Of a stretch of DNA of 64,000 nt, positions 18,102 through 26,866 are shown one piece after another (positions within the stretch are counted from its first letter, which is position 1; each line of letters starts with the position of its first letter). Both the position numbers and the translations under genes were made by a program. A model generated the notes under the pieces. The model had not been told where the DNA came from. It worked only from the letters and a program-made list of their open reading frames with translations, and did no database searches. Location of the stretch: contig JACKLM010000004.1 in assembly GCA_024235895.1 (NCBI GenBank), positions 558,001 through 622,000 on the forward strand, given 5' to 3'. This DNA is from Burkholderiaceae bacterium. GTDB taxonomy: Bacteria; Pseudomonadota; Gammaproteobacteria; Burkholderiales; Burkholderiaceae_C.

Positions 18102-18917
18102 ATGCCGCCGCGCCCGATCGCCCGTACCGAGAAGGCACGCGCCATGCTGCCCGCCGACGTGCGGCTGACGAATGCGGTGGCGGGCGGCATCGTCGTCCTC
18201 GCGGCTCTGGTGCTGGCGGCGGCGGCGCTGCACGGGCTGGCGCGCTCGCCCTGGTTCGCGCTGCGCGCGATCGCGATCGAGGGCGAGGTCGCGCGCAGCC
18301 CCGAGGCGGCGCTGCGCGCCGAGGTGCTGCCGCGGCTGCGCGGCAACTTCTTCGCGCAGGACCTGCAGGCCGCGCGCGCGGCGTTCGAGTCGCTGCCCTG
18401 GGTCCGGCGCGCGGTCGTTCGCCGCGTGTGGCCCGACCGGCTCTCGGTGCGGCTCGAGGAGCACCGGCCGGTGGCGCTGTGGCAGCGCGACGAGGAGAAC
18501 CCGCTCGTCGTCAACGACCACGGCGAGCTGTTCGAGGCCAACCTGGGCGAGATCGACGACCCGTCGCTGCCGGTCTTCGCCGGCCCGCCCGGCGCCGCGC
18601 CGGCGATGTGGGCGCTGTTCCGCGGCGTGCAGCCGCTGCTGGCGGCGCAGGGGCTGCCGGTCGCGCGGCTCGAGCTGTCGGGCCGCGGGTCGTGGCGCGT
18701 GCGAACCGCGGCGGGGCAAGTGGTCGAGCTGGGTCGCGGCAGCGAGCCGGAGCTGGTCGCGCGCACCGCGGCCTTTGCGCGCACGCTGCCGCAGCTCGAT
18801 GCGCGCTGGGGGCGGCCGCTGGTCGGCGCCGACCTGCGGCACGCGGGCGGGTATGCGGTGAGGCTGCAGGGCGTGACGACGGCGGCCGACGCGCCGGCGC
18901 CGCGCGCAGGGATGTGA
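18102..18917 (+). CDS. ftsQ: Cell division protein FtsQ
   Basis: FtsQ is a bitopic division protein bridging FtsA/FtsK and FtsL/FtsB. A cytoplasmic tail of about 25 residues is followed by one membrane helix (GGIVVLAALVLAAAALHGL), then a POTRA domain beginning ALRAIAIEGEV and the beta domain with LPWVRRAVVRRVWPDRL and VNDHGELFEAN. ATG at 18102, 11 bp after the ddl stop, was chosen; an internal ATG at 18144 would leave only a very short tail. The length of 271 residues fits the family. Confidence 0.9.
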   Translation: MPPRPIARTEKARAMLPADVRLTNAVAGGIVVLAALVLAAAALHGLARSPWFALRAIAIEGEVARSPEAALRAEVLPRLRGNFFAQDLQAARAAFESLPWVRRAVVRRVWPDRLSVRLEEHRPVALWQRDEENPLVVNDHGELFEANLGEIDDPSLPVFAGPPGAAPAMWALFRGVQPLLAAQGLPVARLELSGRGSWRVRTAAGQVVELGRGSEPELVARTAAFARTLPQLDARWGRPLVGADLRHAGGYAVRLQGVTTAADAPAPRAGM

Positions 18918-19006
18918 GGGGTCGCATGAGACGCGAGCAAGCGAGGCGCGGGGACCGCCACCCGGGCGCGGGGCGGCAACCTGGGGCGAACCGGCGGGAG
19001 ACCTGA

Positions 19007-20239
19007 ATGGCCAAGGACTACAAGGAACTCGTCGTCGGACTGGACATCGGCACCGCCAAGGTGATGGCGGTCGTCGCCGAGGTGCTGCCCGGCGGCGAGC
19101 TGCGCGTCGCCGGCCTGGGCATCGCCAGCACGCACGGCCTCAAGCGCGGGGTCGTCGTCAACATCGACGCCACCGTGCAGAGCATCCAGCAGGCGGTCAA
19201 GGAGGCCGAGATGATGGCCGCCTGCAAGATCGCCAGCGTCTGGACCGGCATCACCGGCAGCCACATCCGCGGCCAGAACTCCACCGGCATGGTGATCGTG
19301 CGCGACAACCGCGAGGTGACGCCGGTCGACGTCGCGCGCGTCGTCGAGACCGCCAAGGCGATCAACATCCCGAACGACCAGCGCGTGCTGCTCGTCGAGC
19401 CGCAGGAGTTCGTCATCGACGGCCACGAGGTCAAGGAGCCGATCGGCATGAGCGGCTCGCGGCTCGAGGTACGGGTCCACATCGTCACCGGCGCCGGCAG
19501 CGCGGCGGAGAACGTGCTCAAGTGCGTGCGCCGCTGCGGGCTCGAGGTGCAGGGCCTGCTGCTCAACCCGAGCGCCAGTGCCGCGGCGGTGCTGACCGAC
19601 GACGAGAAGACGCTCGGCGTGGCGCTGGTCGACATCGGCGCCGGCACCACCGACGTGCAGATCTACACCGACGGCAGCGTGCGCCACACGGCGGTGATCC
19701 CGATCGCCGGCGACCTGATCACGAGCGACATCGCGATGGCGCTGCGCACGCCGACGAAGGACGCCGAGGAGATCAAGCTCGAGCATGGCGTGGCCAAGCA
19801 GCTGCTGGCCGACCCGACGGGCCAGCTCGAGGTGCCGGGGCTGGGCGACCGCGCGCCGCGCATGCTCGGCTGCCAGGCGCTGGCCGGCGTCGTCGAGCCG
19901 CGTGTCGAGGAGATCTTCACCCTCGTCCAGCAGGTCATCCGCGACAGCGGCTACGAGGAGCTGCTGTCCAGCGGCGTCGTGCTGACCGGCGGCTCGGCGG
20001 TGATGCCGGGCATGGTCGAGCTCGGCGAGGACATCTTCCTCAAGCCGGTGCGCAAGGGCGTGCCGACCTACGCCGGTCCGCTGGCCGACATGGTGGCCAA
20101 CCCGCGCTCGGCCACCGTGATGGGGCTGCTCGAGGAGGCGCGCCAGGCGCGCACGCGCGGCCAGCGCGCCGCCGTGCAGGCCGGGTCGGTCAAGACCTGG
20201 GTCGGGCGCGCCAAGGACTGGTTCCTCGGCAACTTCTGA
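19007..20239 (+). CDS. ftsA: Cell division protein FtsA
   Basis: FtsA is an actin-like ATPase that tethers FtsZ filaments to the membrane. The phosphate-1 motif LVVGLDIGTAKV is at the N-terminus. The 1C domain follows, then VDIGAGTTD (phosphate 2) and LTGGSAVMPGM (adenosine motif). The C-terminus ends in WVGRAKDWFLGNF, a typical amphipathic membrane-targeting helix. The start has an upstream GGGAG at good spacing. It begins 89 bp after ftsQ; the gap holds no convincing gene. The length of 410 residues is normal. Confidence 0.97.
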   Translation: MAKDYKELVVGLDIGTAKVMAVVAEVLPGGELRVAGLGIASTHGLKRGVVVNIDATVQSIQQAVKEAEMMAACKIASVWTGITGSHIRGQNSTGMVIVRDNREVTPVDVARVVETAKAINIPNDQRVLLVEPQEFVIDGHEVKEPIGMSGSRLEVRVHIVTGAGSAAENVLKCVRRCGLEVQGLLLNPSASAAAVLTDDEKTLGVALVDIGAGTTDVQIYTDGSVRHTAVIPIAGDLITSDIAMALRTPTKDAEEIKLEHGVAKQLLADPTGQLEVPGLGDRAPRMLGCQALAGVVEPRVEEIFTLVQQVIRDSGYEELLSSGVVLTGGSAVMPGMVELGEDIFLKPVRKGVPTYAGPLADMVANPRSATVMGLLEEARQARTRGQRAAVQAGSVKTWVGRAKDWFLGNF

Positions 20240-20346
20240 TGTTCACGACGACCGCGGAGTCCGCGATGGACGCGCATCCACCCCCCGAAGCGGGTCACGA
20301 CGAGGCTCCGCATCACCACGCCACCACGGCAACTGCAGCAGCAAGC

Positions 20347-20353
20347 AAGGAGG
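20347..20353 (+). promoter_or_regulatory. Strong ribosome binding site of ftsZ
   Basis: AAGGAGG lies 5 nt before ATG at 20359. It is the best Shine-Dalgarno match in the dcw cluster and decides the ftsZ start against an in-frame ATG at 20239, which overlaps the ftsA stop. Confidence 0.8.
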
Positions 20354-20358
20354 TCCAC

Positions 20359-21588
20359 ATGGCCATCGAGATGATCGAATCGTTCGACGAAGGCACCACG
20401 ATCAAGGTGATCGGGGTCGGCGGCGGGGGCGGCAACGCCGTCGAGTACATGCTCGCGCAGGGCGTGCAGGGGGTCGAGTTCCTGTGCGCCAACACCGACG
20501 CGCAGGCGCTCAACCGCTCGCGCGCGCACAACCTGATCCAGCTCGGTGCCAACGGGCTGGGCGCGGGCGGCAAGCCCGACAAGGGCAAGGCGGCGGCCGA
20601 GGAGGCCGAGGCGCGCATCCGCGAGGCGATCGAGGGCGCGCACATGGTCTTCATCACCGCCGGCATGGGTGGTGGCACCGGCACCGGCGCCGCGCCGGTG
20701 ATCGCGCGCGTGGCCAAGGAGATGGGCGTGCTGACGGTCGGCGTGGTGACCAAGCCGTTCGACTTCGAGGGCTCGCGACGCATGAAGCAGGCCGAGCATG
20801 GCACCGCCGAGCTCGAGGCCAACGTCGACAGCCTGATCGTCGTCCTCAACGAGAAGCTGCTCGAGGTGCTGCCCGACGACGTCTCGCAGGAGCAGGCCTT
20901 CGCGCACGCCAACGACGTGTTGAAGAATGCGGTCGGCGGCATCAGCGACATCATCCACATGGACGCCCAGGTCAACGTCGACTTCGAGGACGTCAAGACC
21001 GTGATGAGCGAGCCCGGCAAGGCGATGATGGGCACCGCCTCCGCCAGCGGCCCGGACCGCGCGAGCAAGGCCGCCGAGGCCGCCGTCGCCTGCCCGCTGC
21101 TGGAGGGCATCGACCTGAGCGGCGCGCGCGGCGTGCTGGTGCTGATCGCCGCCGGCCGCAGCAACTTCAAGCTCAAGGAGAGCCAGACGGCGATGAACTG
21201 CATCCGCCGCTACGCGGCCGAGGATGCGCACATCATCTTCGGTGCCGCCTACGACGAGGGCCTGGGCGACCATCTGCGCGTGACCGTCATCGCCACCGGG
21301 CTGAGCCCGCAGTCGCGGCGGCAGACGGCGCCGCTGTCGGTCGTGCAGGCGCCGCCGGTGATGCGCACCGGCACCGACAACCTGCCGGTGCTCGACGAGC
21401 CCGCGCGCGTGCCGACGGCGATGCAGCCCGCCGCGCCGGCCGCGCCGCCGACCCACGACTACAGCGGGCTGAACACCCCCAGCGTCTGGCGCAGCGGCCG
21501 CACCGCGGCGGCCAAGGTCGAGGCGCTGGCGAGCAACGGCATGGACGAGATCGAGATCCCGGCGTTCCTGCGGCGGCAGGCGGACTGA
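20359..21588 (+). CDS. ftsZ: Cell division GTPase FtsZ
   Basis: FtsZ is the tubulin homologue that forms the cytokinetic ring. IKVIGVGGGGGNAV near the N-terminus and the tubulin signature GGGTGTG at residues 104-110 bind GTP. The T7 loop region NVDFEDVKTVM is present. After a Pro/Ala-rich linker the conserved tail DEIEIPAFLRRQ serves as the FtsA/ZipA-binding peptide. At 409 residues it is typical. The start is fixed by an excellent ribosome site. The 119 bp after ftsA is translatable in frame back to ATG 20239, but its codons end in A or T too often to look coding. ftsZ closes the cluster. Confidence 0.97.
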   Translation: MAIEMIESFDEGTTIKVIGVGGGGGNAVEYMLAQGVQGVEFLCANTDAQALNRSRAHNLIQLGANGLGAGGKPDKGKAAAEEAEARIREAIEGAHMVFITAGMGGGTGTGAAPVIARVAKEMGVLTVGVVTKPFDFEGSRRMKQAEHGTAELEANVDSLIVVLNEKLLEVLPDDVSQEQAFAHANDVLKNAVGGISDIIHMDAQVNVDFEDVKTVMSEPGKAMMGTASASGPDRASKAAEAAVACPLLEGIDLSGARGVLVLIAAGRSNFKLKESQTAMNCIRRYAAEDAHIIFGAAYDEGLGDHLRVTVIATGLSPQSRRQTAPLSVVQAPPVMRTGTDNLPVLDEPARVPTAMQPAAPAAPPTHDYSGLNTPSVWRSGRTAAAKVEALASNGMDEIEIPAFLRRQAD

Positions 21589-21696
21589 GTCCGACGGGCT
21601 CACGGTAGCGGGTGGCGCGCATGCGCAGTCCGGGCAGGCGCGGTGCGCGGCGCAGGTGGGGTGTGGCGACGGGTCGCGGCCGCCCCGGGTGATCCG

Positions 21697-22656
21697 GTGC
21701 GAACGCGCCGACGCTGGCTGATCGCCGCCGCCGCGGCGCTGGCATCCGGCGCCGCGGCGGTATTCGCGCTGCACCGGCGCGACATGCGCCTCGCCTATGC
21801 CCGCATCGCCGCCGGCAGCCAGCGGCTGGACTCGCCCTGGGGCGACGTCGAATTCACCACCGGCAGTGGCGCGGGCGTCGGCACGCCGGTGCTCGTCGTG
21901 CACGGCAGCGGCGGCGGCTTCGACCAGGGGGCCCTCGTCGCGCGCACGCTGATCGACGACGGGCGGCGCTGGATCGCGCCGTCGCGCTTCGGTTACCTGC
22001 GCTCGGCGCTGCCGGCGGGGGCGGGATTCGCCGAACAGGCCGACGCCTTCGCGTGGCTGGTCGAGCAGCTCGGGCTCGGCCGCGTGCACGTCCTCGCGCT
22101 GTCGCATGGCGGGCCGTCGGCGCTGTGGCTGGCGCTGCGTCACCCCAGGCGGGTGGCGTCGCTGACGCTGCTGTCGGCCGGCGTGACCGCGCTGCCGGTG
22201 GCCGACCAGCGCGCGGCCGACCGCAAGGGCCGGATGCTGACCGCCATTTACCAGCACGACCTCGTCTACTGGGGCCTGACGAAATCGATGCGGCGGATCT
22301 TCCTCGGCCTGATGGGCGTCGACGCGGCGGTGGCGGCGACGTTGACGCCGGCGCAGCGCGCGCTCGCCGACGAGGTCATCGACTCGATGAACCCGGTCGC
22401 GCCGCGCGCTGCCGGCGTGGTCTTCGACAACCGCGCGGCGATGCCCGATGCGCGCATCGCCGGCATCCGCACGCCGACGCTGATCCTGCATGCGCGCGAC
22501 GACTCGCTGCAGTTGTTCGGCCACGCCGAGTTCGCGGCCGCCACGATCCCGGGTGCGCGGCTGTCCGCGTTCGACCGCGGCGGCCACCTGCTGCTGGCGG
22601 TCGAGCGCGACGCGCTGCGGCGGCAGGTCGCGGTGCACTGGCGAAAAGTCGGCTGA
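21697..22656 (+). CDS. Alpha/beta hydrolase with N-terminal membrane anchor
   Basis: A basic RTRRRW followed by a hydrophobic stretch (LIAAAAALASGAAAVFAL) suggests a membrane anchor or signal. The hydrolase fold then shows VVHGSGGGFDQG for the oxyanion hole and LALSHGGPSA around the nucleophile Ser, in place of the usual GxSxG. The acid is probably in HARDDSLQLFG and the base in DRGGHLLL near the C-terminus. The substrate is unknown. GTG at 21697 is preferred because it puts the anchor at the N-terminus; a start at 21643 would add 18 residues. The stop codon coincides with the left end of repeat copy A. Confidence 0.75.
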   Translation: MRTRRRWLIAAAAALASGAAAVFALHRRDMRLAYARIAAGSQRLDSPWGDVEFTTGSGAGVGTPVLVVHGSGGGFDQGALVARTLIDDGRRWIAPSRFGYLRSALPAGAGFAEQADAFAWLVEQLGLGRVHVLALSHGGPSALWLALRHPRRVASLTLLSAGVTALPVADQRAADRKGRMLTAIYQHDLVYWGLTKSMRRIFLGLMGVDAAVAATLTPAQRALADEVIDSMNPVAPRAAGVVFDNRAAMPDARIAGIRTPTLILHARDDSLQLFGHAEFAAATIPGARLSAFDRGGHLLLAVERDALRRQVAVHWRKVG

Positions 22657-23131
22657 TGCGCGTCGGCGTTCGACCGACAAGGACCGGGCTGTCGACGATT
22701 CACCGCTGTCGGCACGTTGCCGCCACTCACACCGTCACCCTCGCAGATCTGACGTGCTACGACCGCGCGAGCCGAGGACGGCGGGTGCCCTTGCCCTCCA
22801 TGTCCCCCGCCGTCGGCTGCGCCGCCGGCTCCTCCTTTACTTACGGTCAAGGGCACCCGCCGCCCTCGGCAGGCCACCGTGTTGGTGTTCGAGGGTCGAG
22901 AACCCGGGCGGCGGCAGGCCAAGGTCGGCGGGCACCCTCCCACGGAAGTAAAGGAGGAGGGGCGGGCGCAGCCCGGCCCGGGGGACATGGAGTGGGAGGG
23001 TGCCCGCCGGCCTTGGCACGCTGGCACATCGAACGCCAGGAGAAGCGAAGGACTGACTTCGACGAATGTCGGCAACGTGCCGAGAGCGGCCGTTCGACCG
23101 CGGGCGCCAGTTGAAGGCTTGAACGCGATCC
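22653..23131 (+). repeat. Composite dispersed repeat, copy A (full, two hairpins)
   Basis: This fills the 570-bp gap after the hydrolase gene. The left arm (CTGATGCGCGTCGGCGTTCG) starts on the hydrolase stop codon. The inner inverted repeat is GGCACGTTGCCG at 22711-22722 and its complement at 23070-23081. Hairpin 1 pairs 22771-22793 with 22848-22870 (one mismatch in 23 bp) around a 54-nt loop that itself can fold. Hairpin 2 pairs 22919-22943 with 22992-23016 (25 bp, one mismatch); its loop is roughly the reverse complement of loop 1. The right arm ends GAACGCGATCCC near 23131. No convincing long gene lies inside. Confidence 0.85.
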
Positions 23132-23226
23132 CCTGTGACCCTCAAGCGACGGGCGGCGCGGGTTGCCACCGAGGCGGCGCGCGCGACGATCCGTCTAGAG
23201 TGGCGCGACTCGACCGAGGAATCCCG

Positions 23227-24792
23227 ATGAGCGAAGCGCTGCGCCGCCAGACCCTTTACGACCTGCTGCGCCGAACCGCGGCGCGATGGCCCGACAAGCC
23301 GGGCATCGTCTGCGGCGACACCCGCTGGACCTGGCGCGAGTTCGACGCCATCGTCTCGCGCCTGGCCGCCGGCCTGCACGCGCAAGGGGTGGCCTGCGGC
23401 GACCGCATCGCGGTGCTGGCGCGCAACTCGCACGGCTTCGCGGCGCTGCGCTTCGCGCTCGCGCGCCTGGGCGCGGTGCTGGTGCCGGTCAACTACATGC
23501 TCAACGCCGACGAGGCGGCCTACATCCTGCGCCATGCCGGCGCGCGGATGCTGGCCGTCGACGCCGGGCTGGCCGCACTCGGCCGCGACGCCGCGGCGCG
23601 CGCGACGGGGGTCGAGCGGCTGCTCGGATTGCCGTCGGAGCATGCGAGCGACCCGATCGAGGGCGCGCTGGCCTTCGAGGTGCTGGCGGCCTGCACCGCG
23701 CCGCCGCCGGATCCCGAGATCGGCCGCGACCACCTGCTGCAGATCGTCTACACCAGCGGCACCGAGTCGCTGCCCAAGGGCGCGATGCTGACGCACGGCG
23801 CCGTGATCGACCAGTATGTGAGCTGCATCGTCGACGGCGAGATGGCCGCGGGCGACACCGTGCTGCACGCGCTGCCGCTGTACCACTGCGCGCAGCTCGA
23901 TGTCTTCCTCGGCCCCTGCGTCTACCTGGGCGCGACGAGCCACATTACCGCCGCGCCGACGCCCGACAACCTGCTGCCGCTGCTGGCGCGGCACCGCATC
24001 GGATCGTTCTTCGCGCCGCCGACGGTGTGGATCGGGCTGCTGCGCTCGCCGCGCTTCGACCCCGGCGCGCTGTCGGCGCTGAAGAAGGGCTACTACGGCG
24101 CGTCGATCATGCCGGTGGCGGTGATGCGCGAGCTGCTCGACCGGCTGCCCGGGATCCGGCTTTGGAACTTCTACGGCCAGACCGAGATCGCGCCGCTGGC
24201 CACCGTGCTGAAGCCCGAGGACCAGCTGCGCAAGCCGGGCTCGGCCGGCCGGCCGGCGTTGAACGTCGAGACGCGCGTCGTCGACGACGCGATGCGCGAT
24301 GTCGCGCCGGGCGAGGTCGGCGAGATCGTGCACCGCTCGCCGCAGCTGCTGCAGGGCTACTTCGCCGACCCCGAGCGCACGGCCGCGGCCTTCGAGGGCG
24401 GCTGGTTCCACTCGGGCGACCTGGCGACGGTCGACGACGAGGGCTACATCACGGTCGTCGACCGCAAGAAGGACATGATCAAGACCGGCGGCGAGAATGT
24501 CGCCAGCCGCGAGGTCGAGGAGGCGCTGTACCGGCTCGACGGCGTCAGCGAGGTCGCGGTCGTCGGCCTGCCGCACCCGCGCTGGATCGAGGCGGTCACC
24601 GCGGTCGTCGTGCGCAAGGCCGGCCACGAGCTGACCGAGGCGCAGCTGCTCGCGCACGCGGCCTCGCAGCTCGCGCCCTTCAAGTGCCCGAAGGCGGTCG
24701 TCTTCGTCGACGGCCTGCCTAAGAATCCGAGCGGCAAGCTGCTCAAGCGCGAGCTGCGCCAGCGGCTGCAGCGGCACTACGACCAGGCCTGA
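23227..24792 (+). CDS. Acyl-CoA synthetase, AMP-forming (FadD/FadD13-like)
   Basis: This ANL-superfamily ligase activates a carboxylic acid, probably a fatty acid, to acyl-CoA through an acyl-adenylate. The phosphate loop reads YTSGTESLPKGAML, followed by YGQTEIAPL, the hinge VVDRKKDMIKTGGENV and the C-terminal lysine in NPSGKLLKREL. The length of 521 residues is normal. ATG at 23227 is preceded by GAGGAAT. A TAGAGT box near 23204 could be its promoter, just beyond the right end of repeat A. The chain-length preference cannot be read. It separates the dcw cluster from lpxC together with the hydrolase and pepF. Confidence 0.88.
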   Translation: MSEALRRQTLYDLLRRTAARWPDKPGIVCGDTRWTWREFDAIVSRLAAGLHAQGVACGDRIAVLARNSHGFAALRFALARLGAVLVPVNYMLNADEAAYILRHAGARMLAVDAGLAALGRDAAARATGVERLLGLPSEHASDPIEGALAFEVLAACTAPPPDPEIGRDHLLQIVYTSGTESLPKGAMLTHGAVIDQYVSCIVDGEMAAGDTVLHALPLYHCAQLDVFLGPCVYLGATSHITAAPTPDNLLPLLARHRIGSFFAPPTVWIGLLRSPRFDPGALSALKKGYYGASIMPVAVMRELLDRLPGIRLWNFYGQTEIAPLATVLKPEDQLRKPGSAGRPALNVETRVVDDAMRDVAPGEVGEIVHRSPQLLQGYFADPERTAAAFEGGWFHSGDLATVDDEGYITVVDRKKDMIKTGGENVASREVEEALYRLDGVSEVAVVGLPHPRWIEAVTAVVVRKAGHELTEAQLLAHAASQLAPFKCPKAVVFVDGLPKNPSGKLLKRELRQRLQRHYDQA

Positions 24793-24833
24793 TCCGCGCG
24801 GCGCGGCGGGCCCGGGCCACGCTCGCGCGGGGG

Positions 24834-26663
24834 TCAGGGCAGCCGCGCTGCCTCGTCCTCCATCCGCGCCACCAGCGCGTCCATCTCGTCGATCACCGCC
24901 TGCACCGTCTCGGGCCGCGTCAGGTCGACGCCGGCCTTTTGCAGCTGCGCCATCGGGTGGTCGTTGCCGCCGCTGGCCAGCAGCGCCAGGTAGCGCGCCG
25001 TGGCGTCGCGGCGTGCTGCCTCGTCGCCGGTCGTCATCGTGCGAAACAACCGTGCCGACGACGCGAAGCAGGTCGCGTACTGGTAGACGTAGTACGGCGA
25101 GCCGAAGAAGTGCGGGATGCGCGCCCAGGTCCACTGGTAGAAGTCGTCGATCTCGACCGCATCGCCGTACCAGTCGCGCAGCAGGCCCAGGTACAGGCTG
25201 CCCAGCACCTCGGTCGTCACCGGCTCGCCCCGCTCGACCAGGCGGTGCGCCTGCAGCTCGAAATCGGCGAACAGCACCTGCGTGTAGAAGGTGCCGACGA
25301 TCTGGTCGACCGCGTGCTGCAGCAGCAGGAAGCGCTCGGTCGGGTCGGTCTCGCGCGCGGTCATGTGGTCGAGCAGGAAGCGCTCGTTGATCGTCGAGGC
25401 GACCTCGGCGACGAAGATCGTGTAGTCGGAAGTCGCGAACGGCTGGTGCTCGTACGACAGTACCGTGTGCATCGCGTGCCCGCCCTCGTGCGCGAAAGTG
25501 AAGACCGCGTCCAGCGTGTCGTTGTGGTTGAGCAGCTGGTACGGGCCGACGCCGTAGACGCCGGCGCTGTAGGCACCGGATCGCTTGCCCTCGCTCTCGT
25601 AGACGTCGATGCGGCCGCCGGCGACGAAGCGGCGGTAGCGCGCCAGGTAGTCCTCGCCCAGTGGCGCCAGCGCCGCCAGCGTCAGCTCGCGCGCGGTCTC
25701 GTACGGGTAGGTCTTGTCGCTGCGCGCGAGCGGGACGAAGCCATCGTAGAGGTGGTAGCTCGCCAGCCCCAGCATGCGCTGGCGCAGCCGCAGGTAGCGG
25801 CGCAGCGGCGCGGTCCCGGCGCGCGTGGCCTCGATCAGCGTCTCGACGACCGCGGTCGGGATCGCGTCGGCGTGCAGCGCCGCCTCCAGCGTCGAGCCGA
25901 AGCGCCGCGCCTGCGCCAGGTACCAGTCGCGCTGCAGCACGCCCTCGTAGATCGCGGCGTAGGTGTGCACGGTCTTGCCGTAGTTGCCGACGAAGGCGGC
26001 GGCGGCGGCGGCGCGGTCGTCCTGGCGCGCGGCCTTCTCGAGCAGCGCGTGGTAGGCGCCGGGGGTGAGCCTGGCGTCGGTGCCGTCGGCCAGCGTGATC
26101 GTCGGGAAGACGATGTCGGCCGTCGACAGCTCCTGGTAGACGCGGCCGGGGGCGCGGTCCAGCGGGCCGGCCAGCGCCAGCAGACGCTCGCCGGCGGCGT
26201 CGAGCACATGCTGCTGGCGCCTGTACTGGTCGAGGATCGGGAAGCGGTACGGTGCCAGATCGGGTGTGGCGTCGATCCACCCGCGCATCGTCGGCTCGGG
26301 GATGGTCAGCAGCTCGGGGGTGAACCACGCGGTCGCGGCGTCGAAGCGCGCGAAGACCGCGCTGACGCGCTGGTACTGCGCGGCGACATGCTGATCGGCC
26401 ATGTCGACGTCGCGCTGCAGCTGCGGGTAGCAGTAGACGAGGTATTGCAGCTGGCCGATCTCGTCGAACCCTCGGTAGGCGTCGAGCACCGCCTGCGGCC
26501 CCTGCGACAGCGTGCCCTGGCGGGTGGCGAAGGCGTGCATCTTCGCCTCGAGATCGGCCAGGCCGCGCTCCCAGGCGTCCCAGTCGGGATAGATCGGCGT
26601 GAAGTCCCAGCGGTACTCGGCGGGGATGTCGGCGCGTCGGCGCAGTTCGGCGGGGGCATTCAT
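24834..26663 (-). CDS. pepF: Oligoendopeptidase F, M3 metallopeptidase
   Basis: PepF-type peptidases cut medium-sized peptides in the cytoplasm. The zinc motif is H392-E-G-G-H396, in FAHEGGHAMH, followed by AEVASTINE that carries the third ligand. An N-terminal helical domain includes IPAEYRWDFTPIYPDWDAW, and the C-terminal region RLFRTMTTGDEAA is typical of the M3B clan. The length is 609 residues. ATG at 26663 gives the family-like start; further upstream the frame is low-complexity Pro/Ala. It is convergent with the acyl-CoA synthetase and divergent from lpxC, with a possible TACACT box about 50 bp upstream. Confidence 0.92.
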   Translation of the reverse strand: MNAPAELRRRADIPAEYRWDFTPIYPDWDAWERGLADLEAKMHAFATRQGTLSQGPQAVLDAYRGFDEIGQLQYLVYCYPQLQRDVDMADQHVAAQYQRVSAVFARFDAATAWFTPELLTIPEPTMRGWIDATPDLAPYRFPILDQYRRQQHVLDAAGERLLALAGPLDRAPGRVYQELSTADIVFPTITLADGTDARLTPGAYHALLEKAARQDDRAAAAAAFVGNYGKTVHTYAAIYEGVLQRDWYLAQARRFGSTLEAALHADAIPTAVVETLIEATRAGTAPLRRYLRLRQRMLGLASYHLYDGFVPLARSDKTYPYETARELTLAALAPLGEDYLARYRRFVAGGRIDVYESEGKRSGAYSAGVYGVGPYQLLNHNDTLDAVFTFAHEGGHAMHTVLSYEHQPFATSDYTIFVAEVASTINERFLLDHMTARETDPTERFLLLQHAVDQIVGTFYTQVLFADFELQAHRLVERGEPVTTEVLGSLYLGLLRDWYGDAVEIDDFYQWTWARIPHFFGSPYYVYQYATCFASSARLFRTMTTGDEAARRDATARYLALLASGGNDHPMAQLQKAGVDLTRPETVQAVIDEMDALVARMEDEAARLP

Positions 26664-26851
26664 GGTCGGCTCGGGCGGCGGTGGCCGCGGCGGTGCGAAG
26701 GCCGGCAGTGTAGACACCGCGGCCAGGACGCTGTCGGGCCCCGGGAGGGCCCACCCGAAGCCCGGCAGCGTCCTCGTCACGGCGTGGCGTGATCGCCGAG
26801 CTCGATCGCCGGCATAGAGAACCGCACCGAACGGCCGGCTGCCGAATGCCG

Positions 26852-26857
26852 GACAAT
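26852..26857 (+). promoter_or_regulatory. -10-like box (GACAAT) immediately upstream of lpxC
   Basis: GACAAT ends 6 nt before ATG 26864. If it is a real -10 element, transcription would start at or next to the first codon, giving a leaderless mRNA. There is no Shine-Dalgarno sequence here and no clear -35 box. Confidence 0.35.
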
Positions 26858-26866
26858 CCCCGCATG

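Noticed and set aside
18926..19006. A 26-codon frame between ftsQ and ftsA
   Set aside because: The composition is Arg/Gly-rich with no similarity to ftsA or ftsQ and no ribosome site. Unlike the murC-like mini-ORF, nothing suggests duplication or conservation.
22653..23131. Composite repeat as an IS with its own transposase or as an integron attC site
   Set aside because: No frame inside any copy has transposase motifs. The arms and hairpins do not match attC core sites and there is no integrase or cassette structure in the window.
22837..26865. A 1342-codon open frame on the minus strand spanning repeat A, the acyl-CoA synthetase and pepF
   Set aside because: It is antisense to or out of frame with clear genes, has Arg/Ala/Gly/Pro-rich composition and no domain. 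It is an open frame produced by high GC.
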